The translations under genes and the position numbers were made by a program. Of a stretch of DNA of 64,000 nucleotides, positions 33,566 to 42,467 are shown piece after piece. Source of the DNA: Conexibacter woesei Iso977N (GTDB lineage: Bacteria > Actinomycetota > Thermoleophilia > Solirubrobacterales > Solirubrobacteraceae); contig NZ_AUKG01000001.1 in NCBI RefSeq assembly GCF_000424625.1, positions 682,001 through 746,000 of the forward strand, read 5' to 3'. The notes below the pieces were generated by a model. The model was not told the origin of the DNA and ran no database searches. It saw only the letters and a program-made list of their open reading frames with translations. Every line of letters starts with the position of its first letter. The stretch's first letter is position 1.

Positions 33566-34357
33566 ATGGATCTCGCCATCCCCAGAACGACCGGCGGCCG
33601 GCTGGGGCTGCGCCACCCGGAGCTCGTCCTCCACCTCGTCAAGCGCGAGCTGTCCTCCGCGCACCGGTTCACCGTGCTCGGCTGGGCGTGGCCGCTCGCG
33701 CGCCAGCTGGCGCAGCTGGCGGTGCTCGTCTTCGTCTTCTCCTCGGTGCTCGACCTGGGCATACCCGACTTCCCGGTGTACGTGTTCAGCGGCCTGGTGG
33801 CCTGGAACGCCTTCAGCACGGGGCTTTCGGCGGCCTCTACCTCGCTCATCGACCAACGGCACCTCGTCTTCCAGCCGCGGTTGCCGGCGGCCGTTTTGCC
33901 GGTGGTGGCGGTGGTGGTCCCGTTCGTCGACGTCCTGATGGCCGCGCCGGTCCTGCTCCTGATGCTGATCGTCAGCGGCGAGCTGCACGCCACCGCGTTC
34001 CTGTTCCCGCTCGTCCTCGGGGTCCAGCTGGTCCTGATGATCGGCCTCGCGTGGCTGTTGGCGCCGGCCTCGGTGTACGTGCGCGACGTCCCGAACCTGG
34101 TGGCGCTGGGGTTGATGGTCCTCTTCTACCTCACCCCGGTGTTCTACAGCCTGCACAGGATCCCGGAGCAGTACGAGTGGCTGCTGCAGTTGAACCCGAT
34201 GACCACGTTGCTCGATCTTGACCGGGCGCTGCTGCTCGGCCTGCCGTATCCGAGCGTCGCGCACATCGTGGGCACGGTCGCGCTGGCGGCGGTGCTCGCG
34301 GTGGCCGGCTGGTACGGGTTCGAGCGCATGCGCCCCGGGCTGGTGGACAACCTGTGA
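33566..34357 (+). CDS. wzm: ABC-2 type polysaccharide export permease (Wzm/TagG-like)
   Basis: A 263-residue membrane protein with six hydrophobic segments. LVLHLVKRELSSAHRFTVLGWAWPLARQL is the typical amphipathic entry, and LAPASVYVRDVPNLVALGLMVLFYLTPVFYSL the Wzm/TagG signature in the second half. With the next gene it forms an exporter that moves completed polymer or teichoic-acid-like chains across the membrane. I chose ATG 33566; an earlier ATG (33527) would lie inside the divergent glycosyltransferase gene. It overlaps the ATPase start by 4 nt (GTGA). Confidence 0.9.
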   Translation: MDLAIPRTTGGRLGLRHPELVLHLVKRELSSAHRFTVLGWAWPLARQLAQLAVLVFVFSSVLDLGIPDFPVYVFSGLVAWNAFSTGLSAASTSLIDQRHLVFQPRLPAAVLPVVAVVVPFVDVLMAAPVLLLMLIVSGELHATAFLFPLVLGVQLVLMIGLAWLLAPASVYVRDVPNLVALGLMVLFYLTPVFYSLHRIPEQYEWLLQLNPMTTLLDLDRALLLGLPYPSVAHIVGTVALAAVLAVAGWYGFERMRPGLVDNL

Positions 34358-35628
34358 GCGAGCACCACGCGCTGACCTTCGAGGGCGTCTGGAAGTCCTA
34401 CCCGCGCTGGACCGGCGCGGGCGCGCGGACGAGCCGGACGATCCTGACGCGGCGGCTGCCCGAGGCACTGCGCAGGCGCGAGCAGCGCTGGGCGCTGCAG
34501 GACGTCACGATGCGCGTCGGGCAGGGGCGGATGATGGGGATCGTCGGCGCCAACGGCGCGGGCAAGTCCACCATGTTGCGCCTCGCCTCCGGCCTCGGGC
34601 GCGCGACGCGCGGCGAGATCGTCGTCCCGGAGGGGACGGCGTCGGTGCTGTCGCTGGGCGACACGCTCGACCTCGAGCTGACCGGCAGCGAGAACGCCTA
34701 CACCGCGGCGCTGATCGCCGGGATGAGCTCCGCGCAGGCGCGCCGTGTGCTCGGGTCGGTGATCGAGTTCGCCGAGCTGGAGGAGTTCGCCGACCAGCCG
34801 ATGCGCACCTACTCGGAGGGCATGAAGCTGCGGCTGGCGTTCGGCGTCGTCGCCCAGCTGCAGCCGCCGGCGCTGATCCTCGACGAGGTGATCGCGGTCG
34901 GCGACGCGCGCTTCCAGGCCAAGTGCATGGCCCGGATCCAGGAGCTGCGCCAGGGCGGCGCGACCGTCGTGTTCGCCTCGCACAACCTCGACGAGGTCGA
35001 GGAGTCCTGCGACGAGGCGATCTGGCTGCAGAAGGGCAAGGTCCGCGCGGCGGGCGCCGCCGACGAGGTCGTCGAGGCCTACCGCGACGGCATGCGGCTC
35101 GACACGCTGGCGGTCACGCCGGCGGGCGACGAGGACGACGACGCGCTGCTCAGGCTCGGCGAGAACCGCTTCGGCAGCCAGGAGCTGACGATCGACGAGG
35201 TGCAGCTGACCGGCGCCGACGGGCGGCCGACCGCCCTGCTGCACGACGGCGGCGCGCTCAACGTCGAGCTGACGATCCGCTCGCACCGCGGCCCGACGCC
35301 GGCGGTCGTGACCGTCGGCGTCACGCGCCTGGAGGACCAGGTGATGTGCTTCGAGACGTCGTCGGAGGAGCTGGGCCCGGACCTCGTCGTCGACGAGGAC
35401 GGCGTCACGCTGCGCGTCGCGTTCGACCCGGTCGACCTCACCAGCGGCGACTACGCGGTCGACGTCGGGGTCTACGAGCCGGGCTGGGAGTACGGCTACG
35501 ACTACCACTGGAACGTCCACCGCTTCGAGGTCGAGTCCGACCGCGGCGTCAGGGGCGTCTACGTCGCGCCGCGGCGCTGGGCCCCGGCGCGCGCGGCCGG
35601 GCGCGGCGACGCCTCAGCCGCGAGCTGA
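34354..35628 (+). CDS. wzt: ABC transporter ATPase with Wzt-type C-terminal domain
   Basis: A 424-residue protein. The ATPase domain has Walker A GANGAGKS (65-72), signature YSEGMK (153-158) where others have LSGGQ, and Walker B LILDE with D177/E178, then the His switch in FASHNLDE. After residue 240 a beta-sandwich domain of about 170 residues (ELTIDEVQLTGADG, and the HWNVHRFEVES segment) corresponds to the Wzt C-terminal domain that recognises the modified end of the exported chain. The partner is the permease just upstream. Its end overlaps the antisense end of the next gene by 15 nt. Confidence 0.92.
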   Translation: MSEHHALTFEGVWKSYPRWTGAGARTSRTILTRRLPEALRRREQRWALQDVTMRVGQGRMMGIVGANGAGKSTMLRLASGLGRATRGEIVVPEGTASVLSLGDTLDLELTGSENAYTAALIAGMSSAQARRVLGSVIEFAELEEFADQPMRTYSEGMKLRLAFGVVAQLQPPALILDEVIAVGDARFQAKCMARIQELRQGGATVVFASHNLDEVEESCDEAIWLQKGKVRAAGAADEVVEAYRDGMRLDTLAVTPAGDEDDDALLRLGENRFGSQELTIDEVQLTGADGRPTALLHDGGALNVELTIRSHRGPTPAVVTVGVTRLEDQVMCFETSSEELGPDLVVDEDGVTLRVAFDPVDLTSGDYAVDVGVYEPGWEYGYDYHWNVHRFEVESDRGVRGVYVAPRRWAPARAAGRGDASAAS

Positions 35629-38600
35629 GCGCAGCCGGCGCTTGAGCGACATCCGCGTCGCGTTGGCGCCGGTGACCGCGGCGCGCAACGCCAGCAGCGC
35701 GCCCGCGCCCCCGCCCTCGGCGCGCGCCTGACCGGCGGCGAGGCGCAGGCCGGTGCGGCGCGTGGCGCCCGCGTCGAGGCCGGGACGCAGGGCGCCGGTG
35801 GCGGTCCCGGCACCCAGCTCGGGCGCGGCGCGCTCGGCGATCACGTGGCCGTCGTGCAGCAGCCGCTCCAGCGTCCACAGCAGCGGCGCGGCGGCGCCGA
35901 GGCGCTGCTGCGCGGGCCGGATCCCGCCCGCGGCCCGCGCGGTCTCGGCGCGCAGGATGATGTAGGCGAACCGTGTGTCGACGCGCAGGAACGGCAGCCG
36001 TCGCGGGTCGCGGTCGTGCAGGCCGATCGGCGGCTCGGGGTCCTCGGGCTCCAGCGCCTCGCCGACGACGGCCGCGACGCGGTCGCCGTCGAAGGCCAGC
36101 AGCGTCGCGTCCAGCCACGCCCGCGTCGGCGTGACGTCGCCGAGCAGGACGCCGACCAGCTCCTCGTCGCCCGCATCCAGCAGCGCCGCGGCGGCGGCCC
36201 AGGCGTCGGCGGTCTCCACGACGCGCAGCCCGGCCGCGCGCGCGGCGGCCGCCGCGACCGGCGAGGCGGTGACGAACGCGACGCGCGCCGGGTCGGCGGG
36301 GGGCGCGGCCTGCGGCGGGCGCGGCAGCGCGGCGCGCCACAGCGGCCACTCCAGGTGGTCGCCGATCTCCTTGACCAACATGTCGCCCCAGTGGCCCTCG
36401 GGCGGGACGACGTCCTGGGTCAGCGCGCCCGCCCGGACCCGGGCCAGCGGCGCGCCCGGCACGTCCGGGACCGGGATCGGCGCGCCGGCGAGCAGGTCGA
36501 CCTCGACGGTGCCGACGACGTCGGCCAGCGCGCCCTGCACGCCCGGGAAGCCACCGTGGCGCAGGCCGGTCGCGTAGGCCGCGCGCTGCGCGCGGCGGTG
36601 CAGGACCGACCACGACTGGCGCAGGTGCGCCGCCTCCAGGACCGCGAGCAGCGCGCCCGTCGCCGCGCGGCCGCGGGCCGACGCCAGCGCCGCGGTGGTC
36701 GCCAGCCGCAGCGGGCGGCGCCGCGCGTCGGGCAGGCGCGTCTTGTGGGCGTCGAGGCCGGCGACCGCGGCCGGCCAGCGCGCGGTCAGCAGCGCGTCGC
36801 CGCGGCCCTCGCCGTAGGCGGCGTTGAGGCGCTGGACGGCCGACAGCCGGTACTCGTGCCAGGCGCGCGCGCCCGGCGCGACGGCCAGCACCGCGCCCTC
36901 CTCCTGCAGCTGCAGGCCCCAGGCCCAGTCCTCGCGGCGCCAGGTCGCCATCGCCTCCGGGAAGCCGCCGCGCGCGACGAAGCGCTCGCGGCGTACCGAC
37001 GTGTTGCCGCTCAGCACGTCGGTGAAGCGCAGGTGGCCGGTGCGCATGATCTCGTCGGTGTGGTCGACCCACCACGGCTCGGCGCCGGACGCGGCGAGCG
37101 TCCGCTCGCGCAGGCGCGGCGGGTAGGGGCCGAAGACGACGTCGGGCGCGCCCGCGTCGTGGGCCGCGAGGTGGCCGGCGACCAGGCCCGGCTCCGGGAC
37201 GACGTCGTCGTCGACGAACAGCACCAGCTCGGTGTCGGCGGCCCGCGCGCCCGCGTTGCGCGCCTTCGCGGCACCGGCGCCTGCGGTGCGCAGGACGGCC
37301 AGGTGCATGCCGGCGGGCGCGAGCGCGGCGACGTCGGTCGGCGCGCCGGGCGCGTCGTCGACGACCAGGACCGCGAAGCTGCCGGCCGGCGCGTCCTGGC
37401 CGGCGAGCGCGGCGAGGTTGCGCGCCAGCGCCTCCCGGCGCCCGACGGTCGGGACGACGACTGTGAGCCGCGGCGCCGCGGCGGCGGCGGCCGGGGTGGC
37501 CACCGGCGCGGCCGCGGCGATGGCGCCGGGCGGCACGATCGGCCCCGCGGACGGTGCCGCGCGCTTGGCGCGCAGCAGCCGCGCCGGCCCGTCGAACGCG
37601 CCGCGCAGGTACAGCCACGCGATCCGCAGCTCCAGCTCGTCGCCGCGTCCCAACATGTAGCGCTTGGTCGTGTCGAACAGCTGGCGCACGAACCAGAAGC
37701 CGGCGCGCGGGACCTCCAGCTCGCCGTGCTCGAGCAGGTTCTTCAACAACGACGCGGCCATGCCGGTCCCGTAGCCGCGGACCGCGCGCTCCAGCGCGTC
37801 GGCCTCGGCGCGGTGGACGTGGAAGACGAAGGTCGCCGGGTCGTAGACCAGCCGCCGGCCCGCGGCCAGCAGCCGCCCGAAGGCGTACGTGTCGCCGCCG
37901 GACTCGGTGGCGGTGCCCGCGTCCAGCTCGGGCGGGAACAGGACCTCGCCCAGCTCGGCGACCGCGCTCGCCCGCAGCAGCATGTTGGCGCCGACGCCGA
38001 CCTGACCGCCGTGGACGGGCGAGAGCACCGTCCAGTCCCAGCGGCGGCGCTCCAGCCCGCGCGTCAGCGACGCCTGGCGCTCCATCCGCGCCTGCGCGGG
38101 GTCGGCCAAGGTGTAGGGGAACGCTGGGCCCGTCACGCAGGCGACGAGCGGGTCGGCGAACAGCGCGTCGACGCCGGCCAGCCACTGCGGCGACGGGATC
38201 ACGTCGTCGTCCATGAACGCGATCACCTGCCCGCGCGCGGCGCGCAGCCCGGCGTTGCGCGCGTTGTCGAGGCCCTTGGCGTCCTCGCGCACGTAGCGGA
38301 AGCCGTGGCCCTCGACCAGCGCGCGGCAGTCGTTGGCGCCGGGCGCGTTGTCGACGATCACGACGTCGGCCGGCGCCGGGTCCAGCGCGGCGATCCCGGC
38401 CAGCGCGTTGGGCAGGTGCGCCGGGCGGCCGTGGGTGCAGACGACGACCGTGACCGTCACCGGCGCGGGCCGCGGCGGCTTGACGCCCAGCCGCTCGCGC
38501 AGCGACGCGTCCAGGCGCCGGCGCTCGAGCGCGCGGTCGGCGTGGCGCAGGATCGCGGCGCGCGCGAGCTCCGGCCCCGAGGTCGCCCCGGGGCTGGCCA

Positions 38601-38748
38601 GCTCGACCCGCGCGACCGGCACGCCGCCCGCCAGGACGAGCACGTTCCAGCGCTCGGCGGTGGTGAAGTCGAAGTGCTCCAGTGGCCTGTCCGCGTCGAT
38701 CACCGCAACGCCGATGGCGGCCGGCGCCCTACCGTCGGGGCGGTGCAT
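35614..38748 (-). CDS. Large multi-domain glycosyltransferase with two GT2 domains
   Basis: A 1044-residue protein. Residues 1-90 form an unassigned N-terminal domain. A GT2 domain follows at about 95-340 (TVTVVVCTHGRPAHLPNAL, metal-binding DDD at 180-182). A linker with AAAAPVATPAAAAAAP near 425 leads to a second GT2 domain at about 430-700 (TVVVPTVGRREALARNL, DDD at 513-515, then EDWAWGLQLQEEG). A third region (about 815-1000) has a similar alternating pattern without DxD and may be a decayed third copy. Such tandem enzymes can make alternating disaccharides. The start ATG 38748 is only 17 nt from the divergent fusion gene. Confidence 0.85.
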   Translation of the reverse strand: MHRPDGRAPAAIGVAVIDADRPLEHFDFTTAERWNVLVLAGGVPVARVELASPGATSGPELARAAILRHADRALERRRLDASLRERLGVKPPRPAPVTVTVVVCTHGRPAHLPNALAGIAALDPAPADVVIVDNAPGANDCRALVEGHGFRYVREDAKGLDNARNAGLRAARGQVIAFMDDDVIPSPQWLAGVDALFADPLVACVTGPAFPYTLADPAQARMERQASLTRGLERRRWDWTVLSPVHGGQVGVGANMLLRASAVAELGEVLFPPELDAGTATESGGDTYAFGRLLAAGRRLVYDPATFVFHVHRAEADALERAVRGYGTGMAASLLKNLLEHGELEVPRAGFWFVRQLFDTTKRYMLGRGDELELRIAWLYLRGAFDGPARLLRAKRAAPSAGPIVPPGAIAAAAPVATPAAAAAAPRLTVVVPTVGRREALARNLAALAGQDAPAGSFAVLVVDDAPGAPTDVAALAPAGMHLAVLRTAGAGAAKARNAGARAADTELVLFVDDDVVPEPGLVAGHLAAHDAGAPDVVFGPYPPRLRERTLAASGAEPWWVDHTDEIMRTGHLRFTDVLSGNTSVRRERFVARGGFPEAMATWRREDWAWGLQLQEEGAVLAVAPGARAWHEYRLSAVQRLNAAYGEGRGDALLTARWPAAVAGLDAHKTRLPDARRRPLRLATTAALASARGRAATGALLAVLEAAHLRQSWSVLHRRAQRAAYATGLRHGGFPGVQGALADVVGTVEVDLLAGAPIPVPDVPGAPLARVRAGALTQDVVPPEGHWGDMLVKEIGDHLEWPLWRAALPRPPQAAPPADPARVAFVTASPVAAAAARAAGLRVVETADAWAAAAALLDAGDEELVGVLLGDVTPTRAWLDATLLAFDGDRVAAVVGEALEPEDPEPPIGLHDRDPRRLPFLRVDTRFAYIILRAETARAAGGIRPAQQRLGAAAPLLWTLERLLHDGHVIAERAAPELGAGTATGALRPGLDAGATRRTGLRLAAGQARAEGGGAGALLALRAAVTGANATRMSLKRRLRSARG

Positions 38749-38765
38749 CGGCGGGATGTTGGAGC

Positions 38766-41700
38766 ATGCAGGCGTACATGGGCGTGACGGGCAGGACTCC
38801 TTTGGACGTCTCGGTGGTGATCCCTGCGTTCAACGCGGCGGAGACGCTGGCCGAGACCATCGCCTCGCTGCAGGCGCAAGTGCCCCACGGCGGGACGTGG
38901 GAAGCAGTCGTCGTCGACGACGGCTCCAGGGACGAGACGGCCCGCGTGGCGCAGGAGCTGGCGGCCGCCGACCCGCGCGTGCGCTTCGTCCCGAGGGAGA
39001 ACCAGGGCGTCTCGGCGACGCGCAACCGCGGCGTGCGCGAGGCGCGGTACCCGTGGATCTGGTTCCTGGACGCCGACGACCTGCTCGTGCCCGAGGCGTT
39101 CTCCTGGTACTTCGCCGAGGTCGAGCGCGACCCCGCGCTGGACATGGTCTACGGCGGCTGGGCGCGGCTGCTGCCCGACGGGCGCCTGTTCGACGAGGTC
39201 CGCGACGTCCCCGCCGACGACCTCTTCCGCTCGTTCTCCTCGACCTGCTCGTTCGCGATCCACGCGTGCGTCACGCGGCGCGAGCTGATCCTCGCCGCGG
39301 CCGGCTTCGACGAGTCGCTGATCACGTGCGAGGACTGGGACCTGTGGCAGCGCCTGGCGCGCGGCGGGCTGAGGGCCGTCGAGGTCCCCCGGCGCGTCGC
39401 GATCTACCGGCTGCGCCCGCAGTCGGCGTCCAACGACGGCGTGCGGATGCTGACCGACGGGCTGGAGGTCATCGACCGCGGCCACCGCGCCGACCCGCGC
39501 GTCGCGCACCCGGTCCCGGAGCTGCGCGACGGCGCCGACCCGCGGATGGTGCCGCTCGCCCAGCTCGGCATGGCCGCCTACTGCGCCGGGCTCGTGCTCG
39601 GACGCGGCGGCGATCCCGAGGCGGTGCTGTCGATCGTCGACGGCCTGCGCCCGAAGCTCACCGACCCCGCGGCGATCGGCGCGACGGTCGCGGGCGCCGT
39701 CCCGCTCGGCCGCACGCAGCTGATCGGCGACTGGGCGTCGTTCGAGCCGGAGCTGTGGGAGCGCGTCGACGCGCTGCTGCTGCGCTTCGAGCAGATCGCG
39801 GGCGAGCCGCTGTTCGCCCGGCGCGCGCGCAAGAGCTTCGACCGCGCGATCCTCGCCGCGGTCGGCGACGACGCCGGCGCGCTGCGCCTCGGCGACGCGC
39901 AGCTGCTCGACGTCGAGGTCGGCGCGCCGCTGGCCGACGTGGCGCTCGAGGACGGCGTGCAGCGCCTGATCTGCCGGGTCCGGGCCGGCGGCGCGCTCGC
40001 GGGCGAGCTGGAGCTGCCGGTCTTCGGCCCGGTCGCGCATGCCTGGCACCTCGCCGACGCGGTCGCCGACCAGCTCGGCTGGGACCTGCTGGCGCGCCAC
40101 CTCGGCCAGGACGGCGACGGCGGCGCCGAGGCCGGCGCACGCATCTGGGAGCTGTTCCAGCAGGAGCTGTGGGGCCTCGACGGCGTGGCGTCGGAGGGCT
40201 TCTACGACGACGAGTGGGCCGTCGCCGAGCCGGCGGAGACGACCGCCGGGCCGCTCGACCTCGCCGCCGGCGTCGAGGTCGCGGCGCCGCTGCCCGGGCC
40301 GCTGCCGCCCGGTGCGCTGGCCGTCCCGGTCCGCTGCGGCGGCGCGCCGCTCGGGACGGTCTACGTCGGCGAGGACCGCCCGCGCACCGCGCACGCGCTG
40401 CGCGTCGCGATCGTCTGGCAGTGCGGCTTCGAGCTGTGCGTCGCGGCGGTGCGGGCCGGGCTCGTCGGCCGCACGGGCGCGCCGGGCGCCACGCTGCGCA
40501 CCCGCGTCGCGGCGGCCGCCGCCACGGCGGGCGCCGGTGTGCCGCCCGCGCTGCTGCGCGTCGGCGTCGCGCCCGCGGGGACCGTCGCGGGCCCGCTCGC
40601 GCGGCGCGCGGTCCTGCCCGCCACGGCGGCGGAGGCGGCCGCGCGGCTGGCGGCCTACGACGAGCGCCCGGCGCGGCCCGGCGACGGCGCCGTCGTCGTC
40701 GTTGACCCCGGCCTGCAGGACGGCCACGCGCCGGTCGCCGAGGCCGAGCGGCCGGGCGCGGCGCCCGAGGGCTCCAGCCCCGAGGAGTTCGACGCGCTGT
40801 TCGCGCGCACCGACGACCCGTGGTCCTACGACAACGCCTACGAGCGCCAGAAGTACGACCGCACGCTGGCGCTCGCGCCGGAGCACGTCGCGCGGGCGCT
40901 GGAGCTCGGCAGCGCCGGCGGGCGCTTCACCGTCCGGCTGGCCGAGCGCGCCGGCGCGGTGACGGCGCTCGACGTCTCGCCGTTCGCGCTGGAGCACGCG
41001 CGCGCCCGCGCCGCCGCGGCCGAGGCCACCAACATCACGTTCGCCCGCCACGACCTGTTCGCCGACGCGCTGCCCAGGCAGGCCGCCGAGCTGGTCGTCT
41101 GCAGCGAGGTCCTGTACTACGCCGGGACGGTCGAGCGCCTGCGCTTCGCCGTCGGCCAGCTCGCCGCGGCGGTCGCCGAGGGCGGCGTGCTGGTGACCGC
41201 GCACGCGCGCCTGCTGGTCGACGACGACCGCGGCTTCGCCTGGGGCCTGCCGTTCGGCGCCGCGTCGATCACGCGCGAGCTGCAGGACTCGTTCCTGCGC
41301 CTGGAGGCCGAGGTCGTCACCGACGCCTACGTCGTCCAGCGCTGGGTCCGGCCCGCCGGCGCCCTGGCCGCGCGCCTGCCGCGCCGCGTCCGCCGCGAGC
41401 GCGCGGCGCTGCCCGACGAGCTGCCCGCGCCGGTCGCCGAGATGCTGCGCGCGGGCGGCCCGCCGCCGGAGGTGACGTTCCGCGCGCCGGCCGACCGCGT
41501 GCCGGTGCTGATGTACCACCGCGTCGCGCCGGAGGGATCGGACATGAACCTCCAGTGGCGCATCCACCCTGAGCAGTTCGAGGCGCACCTCGCGCACCTC
41601 CGCGCGCAGGGCTACTACAGCGTCTCGACCGAGGCGCTCGGCGAGGCGATGCGCACGCGTCGCCCGCTGCTCGGCCGCCCGATCGTCCTGAGCTTCGACG

Positions 41701-42191
41701 ACGGCTACGAGGACTTCCCCGACCACGCCTGGCCGCTGCTGCGCAAGTACGGGTTGTCGGCCACGATCTTCGCGGTCACCGACCGCGTCGGCGACCACAA
41801 CGCGTGGGACGCGCACCGCGGCGAGCGCCTCGAGCTGATGGGCTGGGACACGCTGCGCCGCCTGGCAGCCCAGGGGGCCGAGATCGGCTCGCACACCGCG
41901 GCGCACCCGCCGTTGTCGGCGCTGTCGCCCGCCGAGGTCGCCGACGACCTCCTGCGCTCCCGCGCCACGCTCGGCCGCGAGCTCGGCCGCGCGTCCACGT
42001 CGCTCGCCTACCCATTCGGCGACCTCGACGCAACCGTCGCCCGCGTCGCCGGCGCGTGCGGCTTCACGATCGCGCTGACGTGCGAGCCGGGGAGCGCCAG
42101 GTTCGACGGCGCGCCGCTGACGACGCCCCGCATCGAGGTCACCGGGACCGACGACGTCGCGACCCTCATGCTGAAGCTCACCGCTCAGTAA
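38766..42191 (+). CDS. Trifunctional glycosyltransferase / SAM methyltransferase / polysaccharide deacetylase
   Basis: A 1141-residue fusion. (a) GT2 domain, about 12-280: SVVIPAFNAAETLAETI, VVDDGSRDET, DADD at 102-105, and CEDWDLWQRLARGG with the catalytic acid. (b) About 290-660: an unassigned Ala-rich region. (c) Class I methyltransferase, about 665-880: ALELGSAGGRF (motif I near 712-722), TALDVSPFALEHAR, and VVCSEVLYY, of NodS-like type. (d) NodB-type deacetylase, about 910-1141: VLMYHRVAP, SFDDGYEDF with D978/D979, and the zinc motif HTAAH (H1043, H1047). The order matches the NodC/NodS/NodB activities. Products are probably methylated, deacetylated amino-sugar units. ATG 38766 has GGAG just upstream; ATG 38778 is an alternative. 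Confidence 0.9.
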   Translation: MQAYMGVTGRTPLDVSVVIPAFNAAETLAETIASLQAQVPHGGTWEAVVVDDGSRDETARVAQELAAADPRVRFVPRENQGVSATRNRGVREARYPWIWFLDADDLLVPEAFSWYFAEVERDPALDMVYGGWARLLPDGRLFDEVRDVPADDLFRSFSSTCSFAIHACVTRRELILAAAGFDESLITCEDWDLWQRLARGGLRAVEVPRRVAIYRLRPQSASNDGVRMLTDGLEVIDRGHRADPRVAHPVPELRDGADPRMVPLAQLGMAAYCAGLVLGRGGDPEAVLSIVDGLRPKLTDPAAIGATVAGAVPLGRTQLIGDWASFEPELWERVDALLLRFEQIAGEPLFARRARKSFDRAILAAVGDDAGALRLGDAQLLDVEVGAPLADVALEDGVQRLICRVRAGGALAGELELPVFGPVAHAWHLADAVADQLGWDLLARHLGQDGDGGAEAGARIWELFQQELWGLDGVASEGFYDDEWAVAEPAETTAGPLDLAAGVEVAAPLPGPLPPGALAVPVRCGGAPLGTVYVGEDRPRTAHALRVAIVWQCGFELCVAAVRAGLVGRTGAPGATLRTRVAAAAATAGAGVPPALLRVGVAPAGTVAGPLARRAVLPATAAEAAARLAAYDERPARPGDGAVVVVDPGLQDGHAPVAEAERPGAAPEGSSPEEFDALFARTDDPWSYDNAYERQKYDRTLALAPEHVARALELGSAGGRFTVRLAERAGAVTALDVSPFALEHARARAAAAEATNITFARHDLFADALPRQAAELVVCSEVLYYAGTVERLRFAVGQLAAAVAEGGVLVTAHARLLVDDDRGFAWGLPFGAASITRELQDSFLRLEAEVVTDAYVVQRWVRPAGALAARLPRRVRRERAALPDELPAPVAEMLRAGGPPPEVTFRAPADRVPVLMYHRVAPEGSDMNLQWRIHPEQFEAHLAHLRAQGYYSVSTEALGEAMRTRRPLLGRPIVLSFDDGYEDFPDHAWPLLRKYGLSATIFAVTDRVGDHNAWDAHRGERLELMGWDTLRRLAAQGAEIGSHTAAHPPLSALSPAEVADDLLRSRATLGRELGRASTSLAYPFGDLDATVARVAGACGFTIALTCEPGSARFDGAPLTTPRIEVTGTDDVATLMLKLTAQ

Positions 42192-42467
42192 AACTCCTGG
42201 CGCGTTCAAGTCCACCTGATCGGGTGGTCTCAGACTTGCAACGGACCGGTCTGCGAGAAGACACTGGACCGGTAGTCGAAGCGTCGTGGGCCATTACCTA
42301 CAAGAGACGGCCCCTTGTGACGCGCTAGCTTGAAGTGCAGCAACGCGGCACCCCCATGGAAGGGACCGTCGCGCATCCGCCCTTGCGGGGCCAACGCAGA
42401 GCAGGAAGCTCCGGCAGGCGGATCGAGCAGCATCAACCACAACTCCAATCCCCCCGGAGACCAACTC
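42192..42467 (+). promoter_or_regulatory. Long untranslated leader before the first tandem priming transferase
   Basis: These 276 bases contain no supportable gene. They hold a direct repeat GGACCGGT at 42243-42250 and 42266-42273, itself near-palindromic, which may be a regulator site. CCGGAGA at 42454-42460 is a likely ribosome binding site for GTG 42468. A longer open frame from 42330 lacks family similarity before residue 47 and is not accepted. No riboswitch class was recognised. Confidence 0.4.

Noticed and set aside
35845-38787. A 980-residue open frame on the plus strand
   Set aside because: Antisense to the double GT2 protein, whose motifs are unmistakable.
38700-42215. A 1171-residue open frame on the minus strand
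   Set aside because: Antisense to the GT-methyltransferase-deacetylase fusion and without any recognisable motif.
42330-42467. N-terminal extension of the first priming transferase from ATG 42330
   Set aside because: The added residues have no similarity to copy 2 and no membrane or domain character; GTG 42468 has a ribosome binding site and matches the start context of copy 2.
42192-42467. Possible c-di-GMP or c-di-AMP riboswitch before the priming transferase
   Set aside because: The conserved core nucleotides of these classes were not found; only short repeats and weak stems are present.
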